From a virus, in IMG/VR virus record IMGVR_UViG_3300031625_000018, positions 1 through 31,052 of that record: DNA of 31,052 nt; one strand, 5' to 3'. Below, one piece after another: positions 24,289 through 30,882 of this stretch. The position numbers were made by a program, and so were the translations under genes. The notes beneath the pieces are model-generated. The model saw nothing but the letters and a program-made list of their open reading frames with translations, made no database searches and had not been told where the DNA came from. The stretch's first letter is position 1. Every line of letters starts with the position of its first letter.

Positions 24289-25336
24289 GGAGCACGACGA
24301 TCAAGTCGCCGTGCTCGACCGGCTAGGCCGCGTCGAACGTGCCCACGCTAAAGCCAAGACGGAACTAGCGATAGCCCGCAAACAACTCAGCCAACTCCGT
24401 GATTGCGAAGCGTCGCTCCGAGCCCGGCTTGAACTGTTCGAGAGACCAATGGGTAAACCCCCGACCTGGCTTACCCCTAAGCGCCCGAAGAAATCGACAG
24501 CCACTGTGCTCGTCATGCTCTCGGACCTGCACCTCGACGAGGTTGTGGAGCCTGCCGAGATCGGCCATGCGAATGCGTACAACAGGAAGATCGCAGAGCA
24601 ACGGCTTGAACGCTGGACCGAGAAGGTGTTGGAGATGTCTCGGGACTACGTTGCCGGCATCACGATCGACGGGGCAGTCGTCTGCCTGGGTGGCGATCTG
24701 ATCTCTGGCGACATCCATGAGGAACTCGCGGAGACCAACGAAACAACCAGCCTCGATACCGTCGTGTATTGGGCACCGATACTGGCTGGTGCTCTCCGAG
24801 TTTTGGCTGACCACTTCGGCAAGGTGCATGTGCCATGCGTGGTGGGTAACCACGGGCGGACAACTCGTAAGCCCCGGATGAAGTTGCGTGTCAAGACCAA
24901 CCTCGACTGGTTGCTCTGCACGATGATCGCCAACCACCTTGCTGCCGATGACCGGATCACCTGGGACATCCCGGAAAGCGCCGATTGTTTATTCGAGATT
25001 TACGACACGAAGATCCTGTTGACTCATGGCGATCAGGTCAGTGGTGGCGGCGGGGGGTTGGGTGGTTTGTTCGCTCCGCTGTTCAGGTTCAAGGCGAAGA
25101 AGCGGGTCAACACAGAGTTCGACCTGCTAATGCTCGGCCATTTCCACACGCTGATACTGGCTCCGACTTCGGGGTTTGTATGCAACGGCAGTCTCAAGGG
25201 ACCGGATGAGTTCAGCCGGCTGATGAACTTCCCTGACGAGGAACCGCAGCAGGCGTTCCTTGTTTGCACACCAGAGCATGGACCATCCATCCAGGCACCC
25301 ATCTTTGTACGACACCCTAAGGAGAACTGGACATGA
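24275..25336 (+). CDS. Calcineurin-like metallophosphoesterase
   Basis: A 353-residue enzyme with a full set of metal-binding motifs: SDLHLD (D84, H86), GGDLISGDIH (D141), GNHGR (N192, H193), THGDQVSGG (H251) and GHFH (H289, H291). Residues about 15-57 form a Glu/Lys/Ala-rich coiled coil and the loop around 256-265 is Gly-rich. In phages such enzymes can act on nucleic-acid ends, nucleotides or phosphoproteins; the substrate is unknown here. It sits between the nozzle and holin genes rather than among replication genes. The TTG start at 24275 is uncertain, since the clear ribosome-binding match gaggag at 24287-24292 lies after it; GTG at 24311 is the main alternative. Confidence 0.88.
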   Translation: MPTLEEHDDQVAVLDRLGRVERAHAKAKTELAIARKQLSQLRDCEASLRARLELFERPMGKPPTWLTPKRPKKSTATVLVMLSDLHLDEVVEPAEIGHANAYNRKIAEQRLERWTEKVLEMSRDYVAGITIDGAVVCLGGDLISGDIHEELAETNETTSLDTVVYWAPILAGALRVLADHFGKVHVPCVVGNHGRTTRKPRMKLRVKTNLDWLLCTMIANHLAADDRITWDIPESADCLFEIYDTKILLTHGDQVSGGGGGLGGLFAPLFRFKAKKRVNTEFDLLMLGHFHTLILAPTSGFVCNGSLKGPDEFSRLMNFPDEEPQQAFLVCTPEHGPSIQAPIFVRHPKENWT

Positions 25337-25527
25337 CATTCAAACGGGACACGTTCGAGAGGTTGGCTGCCACGGCAGTCCAGGCGTTTCTATCTGTGTT
25401 CGTTCTCACGGATATGGCTACCACTGAAGCGGCTTTGGTCGCGGCTGGTGCCGCTGTGCTGTCGATGCTGAAAGCCATGTTGGCGAAGTCATACGGCACG
25501 GCAGGGACGGCTTCCCTAGTGGACTGA
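25333..25527 (+). CDS. Holin, phage r1t-type
   Basis: A 64-residue protein with two hydrophobic segments, about residues 8-27 (FERLAATAVQAFLSVFVLTD) and 32-48 (ALVAAGAAVLSMLKAML), and a short polar tail (GTASLVD). The pattern F-E-R-x-A-x-T-x-x-Q-A-F and the second helix followed by LKAML match the r1t holin family, which makes lysis pores timing release of the endolysin. It begins at an ATGA overlap with the metallophosphoesterase gene. No endolysin gene is visible beside it. It is the last gene before the early-module promoter. Confidence 0.8.
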   Translation: MTFKRDTFERLAATAVQAFLSVFVLTDMATTEAALVAAGAAVLSMLKAMLAKSYGTAGTASLVD

Positions 25528-25528
25528 C

Positions 25529-25558
25529 TTGCGTAGGTGGGGGAACCTGGGGTACGAT
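25529..25558 (+). promoter_or_regulatory. Promoter of early/recombination module
   Basis: A -35-like ttgcgt (25529-25534), an 18-base spacer and a -10 tacgat (25553-25558) within ggtacgattgc. TAnnnT -10 boxes are typical of actinobacterial sigma-70-class promoters. The 11-base core GGTACGRTTRC is shared with the box before the scaffold gene (14821-14831). The leader to the next ATG (25592) carries a very strong ribosome-binding site, gaggaggga (25578-25586). This is the clearest promoter I found. Confidence 0.65.
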
Positions 25559-25591
25559 TGCGGTGTCGCCTAGCCCTGAGGAGGGACGAGC

Positions 25592-26467
25592 ATGGACACC
25601 GCACCCACGGACGAGCACGGTTTTGTTGCCACGATTCTTGAGACGTACATGCGTCACGAGAACACGGAGGAAGGCGGTCGTCCGACTGCCTTCGGTACTG
25701 CCTTGCGGGGGAGTTACTCCCGGAAGTGTGCCCGGCAGTTGGGGTTCTCGATTGCCGGCGTCCCTGAGACTGAGGACATCAGCCTCGAAACGCTCATCAA
25801 CTTCCTGCTTGGGCGCATCGTCCACGAGAAGATCCAGGATGCGCTGGCGAATCTTGTAACCGGGTTCGAGTCGGAGGTTCCTGTTGACCTGCGACCGTTG
25901 GGTTACGACTTGTCAGGCCACATCGACGGCCGGCTCCCAGAGGGCAAGGACGTGTACGCCCTGGAAATCAAGACGGTCAATGCTTTCCCGTCGAAGTTGG
26001 TGAGGGATGAGGGGCCACGGATTGACGACCTGGTTCAGGCCGGCATCTATGCAGTGGGGCTCGAAGGTTGCGTCGGTGTCCACATGGTGTATGTGTTCAA
26101 GGAATCCAGTTTCCGGGACAAACTCCGTCAGGGTGAGATCATCGAATACCGGGTCCCGTTGGATGAACACTACGGGGATGAGTTCGGGCCACTGGGTGCC
26201 AGCACGTTGCGCGAGTTGGTGACTGAGGAACTCGAACGGTTGAAGGAGATCGGGGATCTGGTCAAGAACGACATCATCCCACCACGGGACATCCCAGGGT
26301 TTGGCCGGGTGGATGCCCCCCCTGGGTATGGGGACAAGAGGGGGCAGCCGTGGCAGTGTCGCTTCTGTCGATGGAACCGGGTGTGCTCGGTGATGCCGTC
26401 TGATCGTGTGGGTCTGGTCAATGCGCCGATCCATGTGCAGCAGAACTGGGGGTCCACCGATGCTTGA
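25592..26467 (+). CDS. Cas4/RecB-like PD-(D/E)XK exonuclease with Fe-S cysteines
   Basis: A 291-residue nuclease. Motifs in order: GRIVHEKIQ (H78), LSGHIDGRL (D112), ALEIKT (E125, K127) and QAGIYAVGL (Q149), the RecB/Cas4 active-site series. Four cysteines are in Cas4/AddB positions: C46 (SRKCARQLG) near the N-terminus and C256, C259, C265 (QCRFCRWNRVC) at the C-terminus, consistent with a 4Fe-4S cluster. Such phage nucleases resect DNA ends for recombination with the annealing protein encoded downstream. The start is supported by the strongest Shine-Dalgarno sequence in the module. It overlaps the next gene by 8 bases. Confidence 0.9.
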   Translation: MDTAPTDEHGFVATILETYMRHENTEEGGRPTAFGTALRGSYSRKCARQLGFSIAGVPETEDISLETLINFLLGRIVHEKIQDALANLVTGFESEVPVDLRPLGYDLSGHIDGRLPEGKDVYALEIKTVNAFPSKLVRDEGPRIDDLVQAGIYAVGLEGCVGVHMVYVFKESSFRDKLRQGEIIEYRVPLDEHYGDEFGPLGASTLRELVTEELERLKEIGDLVKNDIIPPRDIPGFGRVDAPPGYGDKRGQPWQCRFCRWNRVCSVMPSDRVGLVNAPIHVQQNWGSTDA

Positions 26468-26753
26468 TGCGTTCACGGTGGAGATAGATCACATCGGTAC
26501 GGAAGCGGAAGGCCAGACGTGGTGTGATCTTCTGGACGTGGAGCCTCCGTCGCAGAGGGTAGGCCCGGTCCCGACCATCACGAAGGCCACCCCCGGTGCG
26601 AAGCGGTGGCACGTCAGGGACGATGATGGCGAACTGTATTACTCGGGGTGGCTGGTCGGGGATCAGACCTGGGAGGTGGTGTGTGATTGGGCGTCCGGTT
26701 ATGCCGGTGCCCCTCACGTCTTTGATGGTCGCTGGCGGCAGGTCATCGGCTGA
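26460..26753 (+). CDS. Small phage protein, unknown
   Basis: A 97-residue protein. ATG at 26460 lies inside the end of the nuclease gene. It is a beta-rich, Trp-rich protein with a core KRWHVRDDDGELYYSGWLVG, an acidic-turn-strand pattern that I recognise from short actinophage proteins near replication genes, without known function. The stop overlaps the next ATG (TGATG), so it is part of a chain of tiny coupled genes to 27363. An earlier in-frame start exists but would lie deep inside the nuclease gene. Confidence 0.65.
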   Translation: MLDAFTVEIDHIGTEAEGQTWCDLLDVEPPSQRVGPVPTITKATPGAKRWHVRDDDGELYYSGWLVGDQTWEVVCDWASGYAGAPHVFDGRWRQVIG

Positions 26754-26926
26754 TGGGGATTGACGGCTTCACGTTCAACACTCGGACAGCAGAGCGGCGG
26801 TTCTCGGAAGCGCCAAGCAACCTGTGTGTGTGCGGGAGAGACATCGTGAACCACACGTTGAAGGAGAAGCGGGCGTGTAAGCCGGGGTCTAAGGAAGCGA
26901 TCCTGGCAGCGGAGGGGGCGGGCTGA
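26753..26926 (+). CDS. 57-residue Cys-containing small protein
   Basis: ATG at 26753 overlaps the previous stop and its TGA overlaps the next ATG (TGATG). The product begins MGIDGFTFNTRTAERRF and contains LCVCGRDI, NHT and RACKPGSKEA. The Cys25, Cys27, His34, Cys42 arrangement could be a single metal-binding site. Not recognised otherwise; the exact start-stop coupling on both sides is the main evidence that it is real. Confidence 0.6.
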   Translation: MGIDGFTFNTRTAERRFSEAPSNLCVCGRDIVNHTLKEKRACKPGSKEAILAAEGAG

Positions 26927-27072
26927 TGCGATCGGATGCTGATGGTAGGGACCGCCGGTTCGTGAAGTGCCCGTCGTGTGTGAGACATTTCATTGGGCTG
27001 CGGATAGTGGAGTTGTATGACAACTGCTGCCATGCGTGTGGCTCTGCTCTGGATATAGCCAATGCGGAATGA
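26926..27072 (+). CDS. 48-residue zinc-ribbon protein
   Basis: A tiny protein with two CxxC knuckles, KCPSC (C15, C18) and CHAC (C35, C38), 16 residues apart, typical of a zinc ribbon. N-terminal residues are charged (MRSDADGRDRRFV). Start overlaps the upstream stop. It is probably a nucleic-acid or protein-binding accessory of the early module; no specific role can be given. Confidence 0.65.
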   Translation: MRSDADGRDRRFVKCPSCVRHFIGLRIVELYDNCCHACGSALDIANAE

Positions 27073-27079
27073 GGAGACT

Positions 27080-27163
27080 ATGAGGAAGTTCGATCGACTA
27101 TTGCTGGGGTTGGGTGTGGGGATCTGGCTTGGATTCCTAGTGGGGTTTCTGTGGTGGATGTAA
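27080..27163 (+). CDS. 27-residue single-pass membrane peptide
   Basis: ATG at 27080 follows a clear gaggag site (27071-27076). The product is MRKFDRLLLG followed by one hydrophobic helix (LGVGIWLGFLVGFLWWM) that runs to the C-terminus. It overlaps the start of the next gene. Small phage membrane peptides of this type can be superinfection or host-takeover factors, but nothing here shows which. Confidence 0.55.
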   Translation: MRKFDRLLLGLGVGIWLGFLVGFLWWM

Positions 27164-27363
27164 ACACGGATTCCTACTACGAGCCACCCGAGGAGCCAGA
27201 ACTATGCGCTGCTTGTGACGGCGAAGGCTGCGCTCAGTGTGATGTCGGCATAGCGGGGGATGCGTACGCTGACATGCTGATGCAGCGGGCGAAGGACGAG
27301 CCCGATTACGACCGTCCATACGATGAAGTCCATGAAGCATTCAAGGAGGCTGACGATGAGTGA
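27151..27363 (+). CDS. Small acidic protein with CxxC pair
   Basis: A 70-residue, very acidic protein with a GTG start at 27151 (GTG 27154 also possible). Residues 19-30 read CAACDGEGCAQC, a DnaJ-zinc-finger-like half motif able to bind one metal with CxxC-xxxx-CxxC spacing. The C-terminal part is rich in Asp/Glu/Tyr (DEPDYDRPYDEVHEAFKEAD). It overlaps the annealing-protein gene by 8 bases and contains that gene's ribosome-binding site aaggagg (27342-27348). Confidence 0.6.
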   Translation: MVDVNTDSYYEPPEEPELCAACDGEGCAQCDVGIAGDAYADMLMQRAKDEPDYDRPYDEVHEAFKEADDE

Positions 27364-28093
27364 GAAAGAACAGCACGCTGAGGCGAGCGATCAACTGCGG
27401 GCGTTCCACGAGAAGTGGTTTCAACCGCCGAAGGCCCTGATCGGGCAGATGAGTCGGGGTGGTACGACCCTGGATTTCCTTGGGCATGGCAACGCGACTC
27501 GTGCGCTGATCGAGGCTGACCCGTTGTGGCATTGGAGGCCGATGGCCCAGGATGAGAATGGGTTGCCGAAGTTTGATCTCGATAAGAACGGGGAGCCGGT
27601 CGGGCTGTGGATTGTGCTGACCCTTCACGGCAAGAGCCTTCCGGGCTACGGTTCTGTTGAGGCTAGGAAAACAGAGAAGGTCAAGGAACTCATCGGTGAT
27701 GCGATCCGGAATGCAGCCATGCGCTTTGGGTTGGCGCTGGCATTGTGGATCAAGGATGACGAACTTGGCATGACCTTCGCGGGGGCAGAGACAGTCAATG
27801 TCTCTCGCTCTAACAAGGGCGGTTCGGGGGCGGGTGCCCCTCCACCTGCTTCCGATGCCCCCGCCTCCCCGGTTGACCTGGCAGTGGCAGCAGCGATCAA
27901 GGTGGTTGCTGTACGGAACAAGGCGTTGGGTCGTAGCGACAGTGAGTTGAGGTCGCTGGCAACGGAGGCGTTGGGCCGGCCCGTGAAGAGCCGGGCGGAC
28001 ATCCGTTCCCACGAGGACGTGGAGAAGATTGACCGTGCGTTGGACCTGATCGAAACGCCGGCGGCAGCGCCGGCAGAAGGAGAAGCAAAGTAA
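27356..28093 (+). CDS. Rad52/ERF-like single-strand annealing protein
   Basis: A 245-residue protein; ATG 27356 was chosen over an earlier in-frame ATG because aaggagg (27342-27348) lies seven bases before it. The core LDFLGHGNATRALIEADPLW followed by WRPMAQDENGLPKF, GLWIVLTLHG, GYGSVEARK and IGDAIRNAAMRFGLALALW is the pattern of a phage recombinase family related to Rad52/ERF: the 'DAIRNAAMRFG' helix is the strongest cue. A Gly/Pro/Ala linker (about residues 158-180) leads to a helical C-terminal domain. It would anneal single strands in partnership with the nuclease upstream and the SSB downstream. Its stop overlaps the SSB ATG. Confidence 0.8.
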   Translation: MSEKEQHAEASDQLRAFHEKWFQPPKALIGQMSRGGTTLDFLGHGNATRALIEADPLWHWRPMAQDENGLPKFDLDKNGEPVGLWIVLTLHGKSLPGYGSVEARKTEKVKELIGDAIRNAAMRFGLALALWIKDDELGMTFAGAETVNVSRSNKGGSGAGAPPPASDAPASPVDLAVAAAIKVVAVRNKALGRSDSELRSLATEALGRPVKSRADIRSHEDVEKIDRALDLIETPAAAPAEGEAK

Positions 28094-28533
28094 TGATCCG
28101 AGTGAGTGGTGATGGCAACATCTGTCAGGACATGACGCTTCGGTACGTCCAGTCGGGGCGGGCGGTCATCAACCTGCGACTGTCAGTGTTCTCGAAGAAG
28201 GTGAACGACGGGCCGAACGAGCGGTTCTTTATTGACCTGACCTTGTGGGGTGAACTCGCAGAGAACGCAGCGGAATCGTTTGGGAAGGGGGACTCGGTGC
28301 TCTTCACGGGTGTCCTTCAGGAGGAATCGTTTACGAAGCGTGACGGTGAGGAACGGAAGTCGCTGAAGATTATCGGCGACATGGTTGGCCCGTCGCTGCG
28401 GTATGCGACAGCCAAGACAACGGTGGCACAGAACAGCACGTTCCAGTCGGACGATGTGAAGCGTGAAGCGGTGAGCCGGCAGGATGAGATGGTCCAGGAC
28501 GCTCGGGCTTCCACCGATGAAGAGCCCTTCTAG
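28093..28533 (+). CDS. ssb: Single-stranded DNA-binding protein
   Basis: A 146-residue OB-fold protein. MIRVSGDGNICQDMTLRYVQ begins the fold, followed by AVINLRLSVFSKK, ERFFIDLTLWGELAENAAES and KGDSVLFTGVL, with an EERKSLKIIGDMVGPSL strand. The C-terminus ends in the acidic-aromatic tail DEEPF, like the DDDIPF tail of bacterial SSB that docks partner enzymes. It is shorter than host SSB because the linker is reduced. ATG overlaps the upstream stop (TAATG) and TAG overlaps the next GTG. Confidence 0.92.
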   Translation: MIRVSGDGNICQDMTLRYVQSGRAVINLRLSVFSKKVNDGPNERFFIDLTLWGELAENAAESFGKGDSVLFTGVLQEESFTKRDGEERKSLKIIGDMVGPSLRYATAKTTVAQNSTFQSDDVKREAVSRQDEMVQDARASTDEEPF

Positions 28534-28865
28534 TGTCGTCGTCGGCGAACAAACAGAAGGGCACCCGGTTCGAGCGTGAGGTGGTGGAGTTCATCGCGGA
28601 GCGTAAGCCGTATGCGGTGGAGCGTCGGGCACAGTTCGGTGCATTGGATCGTGGCGACATCGTGGGTGTCCCTGACTGGGCGCTTGAATGCAAAGCCGTG
28701 CAGGACTGGTCGAAGAAACTCGGGGCGTTTGTGCGTGAGGCAGAGATCGAAGCGGTGAACGCCCGTGTCCCTTTCGGTGCTGTCATTGTCAAGCGCCGTA
28801 ACGATTCGGTTGGCCGGGCTTACGTCGTGATGTCGTTGGACCAGTTCGTGGAGGTACTCCCGTGA
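28533..28865 (+). CDS. Holliday-junction-resolvase-like PD-(D/E)XK nuclease
   Basis: A 110-residue protein with GTG at 28533 overlapping the SSB stop. Motifs: GTRFEREVVEF (E14), RRAQFGALDRGDIVGVPDW (D42) and LECK (E52, K54), the E...D...ExK series of archaeal-Hjc-type and phage junction resolvases or related endonucleases. The length suits such small nucleases. It forms a recombination set with the nuclease, annealing protein and SSB. Its stop overlaps the next small gene by four bases. Confidence 0.8.
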   Translation: MSSSANKQKGTRFEREVVEFIAERKPYAVERRAQFGALDRGDIVGVPDWALECKAVQDWSKKLGAFVREAEIEAVNARVPFGAVIVKRRNDSVGRAYVVMSLDQFVEVLP

Positions 28866-28984
28866 GAACGCCGGGTGTGCTGAGGTGGTTCCGAACGAAG
28901 CGGGAACTCATCGAGGAGATCAAGTTGCTGGAACGTGTGTATCGGAGGGCATGTGAAGAACAAGGCTGTCGCCCTATTCAATGA
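28862..28984 (+). CDS. 40-residue basic small protein
   Basis: GTG at 28862 overlaps the upstream stop (GTGA). The product, MRTPGVLRWFRTKRELIEEI and onward, is an amphipathic helix rich in Arg/Lys/Glu. It overlaps the next gene by 32 bases, which is more than usual here and lowers confidence. No family was recognised; the coupling to the upstream stop is the main support. Confidence 0.4.
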   Translation: MRTPGVLRWFRTKRELIEEIKLLERVYRRACEEQGCRPIQ

Positions 28985-29312
28985 CCCCGCTTACCTCTCG
29001 ACTTCGCCGTCTGCTCAGGCTGACCGGCTGGTCGAAGCGTGGCGGTCGGTGCCGGAAACCAGGCCGATCATCTGGACGGATCGGAAGAGGAAAGTCTTTG
29101 CTCACCGAGTTCGTGAGGCGATCGAGGCTGGCTTCGAACCTGAGATAATCATTGCTGCTCTGGGTGTCGTGTACCTGGGGCGGGAGGTCATCAGCCAAGC
29201 AGCCTGGGATACGGCGTTGGACATGGCGACCAGGAAGAATGCTGCTGTTAGCGACTATCGGTTGACGGACACGCAGCGATCCATACTCGGCGAGCAGGGA
29301 CTAGGAAGGTAA
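28953..29312 (+). CDS. Phage protein of unknown function, early module
   Basis: A 119-residue helical protein. GTG at 28953 is favoured because cggaggg (28943-28949) precedes it; an upstream in-frame GTG at 28935 has no such site. It includes ADRLVEAWRSVPETRPIIW and a basic/acidic stretch (RKRKVFAHRVREAIEAGFEP) with a hydrophobic helix (EIIIAALGVVYL). The composition suggests a DNA-associated helical protein, possibly of replication, but no family is identified. Confidence 0.65.
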   Translation: MKNKAVALFNDPAYLSTSPSAQADRLVEAWRSVPETRPIIWTDRKRKVFAHRVREAIEAGFEPEIIIAALGVVYLGREVISQAAWDTALDMATRKNAAVSDYRLTDTQRSILGEQGLGR

Positions 29313-29321
29313 GGTCAGTGG

Positions 29322-29624
29322 ATGATCGACGTAACTACCTGGTTCGACGACGCGATCGTTGTGCCATCCAATCGGGACGACTCGCGGTTCCTGGGGGTGC
29401 GGTTCGATGACCCGGACAACAAGGAAATCATCTTGTTCTTTGGGCGTGGCGACTGGGACCAGGACCGCAGACTCACGGAGATGTGCGATACGGCCTTGTC
29501 TATTACCCGAGGCAGCCTCGCTCAACTATCCCAGTTGTTCCTTCAGATGGCACTCCACATGGACGAGGACCATGACTCCCAATCCGAGAACGGCTCAGGC
29601 CCAATCGGTTGGGAGCCGATGTAG
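29322..29624 (+). CDS. Small acidic phage protein, unknown
   Basis: A 100-residue acidic protein. The ATG at 29322 begins nine bases after the upstream gene. Beta-strand-like WFDDAIVVPSNRDDSRFLG and EIILFFGRGDWDQDR precede a helix (SLAQLSQLFLQMALHMDED) and a disordered acidic end. Not recognised. It lies directly before the WhiB gene. Confidence 0.6.
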   Translation: MIDVTTWFDDAIVVPSNRDDSRFLGVRFDDPDNKEIILFFGRGDWDQDRRLTEMCDTALSITRGSLAQLSQLFLQMALHMDEDHDSQSENGSGPIGWEPM

Positions 29625-29628
29625 TCCC

Positions 29629-29934
29629 GTGGGGACAGACCCGACGCCGGGCTGGTACCGGAAGGCTTTGTGTAAGGGACAGACGGAGTTGTTTTATACA
29701 GATGAACCTGGGCGTCCCAGTTCGGTACGGCTGGCTGTGCCGCTCGCTGTGTGTGCTGCCTGCCCTGTCAAGGAGGACTGTCTTACCGATGCGTTGGCTC
29801 GGCGTGAGCCGTACGGCATCTGGGGTGGCACGACTCCGCGGCAGAGATCCCGAATGCTAGGTGTTGATCTCAGCACCATCCGAGACCTGTCGTCAGAAAC
29901 CTGGCGTCGTTATGGGAGGAAAGCCGATGGCTGA
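29629..29934 (+). CDS. whiB: WhiB-family Fe-S transcription factor
   Basis: About 101 residues from GTG 29629, which lies four bases after the upstream stop; ATG at 29572 in frame would add 19 residues but overlap the previous gene by 53 bases. All four Fe-S cysteines are present with WhiB spacing: ALCKG (C15), then CAACPVKEDC (C42, C45, C51). The G(V/I)WGG turn (GIWGGTTPRQR) and a basic C-terminus follow. WhiB proteins exist only in Actinobacteria and their phages. Phage copies can act on host sigma-factor promoters, for example to switch transcription or block superinfection; that role is inferred from mycobacteriophage examples. Start choice is the main uncertainty. Confidence 0.93.
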   Translation: MGTDPTPGWYRKALCKGQTELFYTDEPGRPSSVRLAVPLAVCAACPVKEDCLTDALARREPYGIWGGTTPRQRSRMLGVDLSTIRDLSSETWRRYGRKADG

Positions 29935-30181
29935 TCTTTGTCCTGACTATGAGTTCCCGTCGCCTGGACGTAACAACCAGTACCCGTGGGAGACGTGGCT
30001 CGATGGGGAGTGCCGCAAGATTTACTTGGACGACATCGGTTCGATCTCGTTGCAAGAGTTCGCTCATTACTTTCGCCGGCGTGCGAAGGGTGAGGGCATG
30101 AAGGCCCACGTTCGACGGACTGATTACAACGAACGGCAGCGGGAATACATGGCGGTCATGGTGCAGGCGTACCATGACTGA
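29927..30181 (+). CDS. Small conserved phage protein, unknown
   Basis: An 84-residue protein with ATG at 29927, preceded by gggagga (29914-29920), within the end of the WhiB gene. Contains YPWETWLDGECRKIYLDDIG, then FAHYFRRRAKGEGMKAHVRR and a Gln/Tyr-rich tail. The pattern 'PW..W.dG......F......A...G..V..R' is familiar from actinophage early genes, with no known role. It overlaps the following gene by 8 bases. Confidence 0.65.
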   Translation: MADLCPDYEFPSPGRNNQYPWETWLDGECRKIYLDDIGSISLQEFAHYFRRRAKGEGMKAHVRRTDYNERQREYMAVMVQAYHD

Positions 30182-30293
30182 CGTGGTGAAGTGCCCCATC
30201 TGCAACGGCGCGCCGCGGTACCAGCGTGGGCTGCCATGCGAGTTGTGTTATAGCCGACCGACTGGGGCAGAGAAGGAGCGCAACGGTGACTGA
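30174..30293 (+). CDS. 39-residue zinc-ribbon protein
   Basis: ATG at 30174 within the end of the previous gene. Two CxxC pairs, KCPIC (C7, C10) and PCELC (C22, C25), form a minimal zinc ribbon; the rest is basic then acidic (TGAEKERNGD). The gene overlaps the next by 8 bases and contains its ribosome-binding site. Probably a partner or accessory of the following helical protein, by position only. Confidence 0.6.
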   Translation: MTDVVKCPICNGAPRYQRGLPCELCYSRPTGAEKERNGD

Positions 30294-30618
30294 CGAGGAG
30301 ACACGACGAATCCTGTTTCTTCTGTCGTCGATCTGGAACCAGAAGGTGAGCGAACCAACGCTTGAGGTGTGGAGGAAACGGCTCGGTGGCTTCGATGATT
30401 ACAACGCTGTAGTCGAGAGCATCGAGAGGTTGACTGATACCTCCAGTTACTGGCCGAGCATCGCGGATGTTGTCGAGACGTACAAGGCAGTGACGCGGGC
30501 ATACCGGTACCACCCAAGCACACATGCCTTGCCTCCCCCCACGGGTGAGCATGTGAGCCAGGCTGTGAGCCTGGCAATGGTGAAGCAGTGTCGGGTAAAC
30601 CTGGATGCGTCTGGGTGA
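30286..30618 (+). CDS. Possible replicative-helicase loader
   Basis: A 110-residue helical protein with GTG at 30286, supported by aaggag (30273-30278). The pattern 'W(N/x)xx...T...W...L......A...I..L.....WP...d' (IWNQKVSEPTLEVWRKRLGG, then SSYWPSIADVVETYKAV) resembles phage helicase-loader/G39P-type N-terminal domains. If correct it would bring the host DnaB helicase to the phage origin, consistent with no helicase gene in the window. The assignment is tentative. It is the last gene before the right non-coding region. Confidence 0.5.
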   Translation: MTDEETRRILFLLSSIWNQKVSEPTLEVWRKRLGGFDDYNAVVESIERLTDTSSYWPSIADVVETYKAVTRAYRYHPSTHALPPPTGEHVSQAVSLAMVKQCRVNLDASG

Positions 30619-30693
30619 GGGTTGCTCTGTCGGGTCTCTTTGTAGTTTAGGAAGTCAGGGTTGTGGGGGAGGGCTGCGTTGCCGGGTCTCTTT
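30617..30693 (+). repeat. Imperfect 25-base direct repeat
   Basis: Copies at 30617-30641 and 30669-30693 match at 21 of 25 positions and share the exact core cgggtctcttt. They are offset by 52 bases and begin at the stop codon of the last gene. Could be protein-binding sites or a remnant duplication. Confidence 0.7.
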
Positions 30694-30729
30694 TGTGCTG
30701 GCGCAAGCAAGGCTTTGGGGGAGGAGGTA

Positions 30730-30741
30730 CACCGTAAGGTG
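30730..30741 (+). ncRNA. Short GNRA-tetraloop hairpin
   Basis: cacc (30730-30733), loop gtaa (30734-30737), ggtg (30738-30741). GUAA is a GNRA-type loop. It is followed closely by two further hairpins, so a structured RNA is possible; alone it is weak. Confidence 0.3.
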
Positions 30742-30749
30742 GACCGAGC

Positions 30750-30764
30750 CCCCCGCACCGGGGG
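30750..30764 (+). terminator. GC-rich hairpin, 6-bp stem
   Basis: cccccg (30750-30755), loop cac, cgggggg-type arm cggggg (30759-30764). Very stable for its length but without a T tract. Part of a cluster of hairpins after the early operon. Confidence 0.35.
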
Positions 30765-30782
30765 TGGGGTTCCGGGGCACAG

Positions 30783-30802
30783 CCTGAGGTCGGTTGCTCA
30801 GG
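30783..30802 (+). terminator. Perfect 6-bp hairpin
   Basis: cctgag (30783-30788) pairs with ctcagg (30797-30802) around an 8-base loop. The third hairpin within 75 bases. Role unknown: operon end, RNA structure or origin element. Confidence 0.35.
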
Positions 30803-30882
30803 TTGTGGGGCGGAGGTGTTAGCGCCCTGTGCATGGCGTCTGCGTAGTTTGCGGGCGGTGTGCGCTGGGCTCCTTGCTCTGT

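Noticed and set aside
28935-28952. Earlier GTG start for the 119-residue gene
   Set aside because: The cggaggg site at 28943-28949 fits GTG 28953 and would lie inside the gene if 28935 were used.
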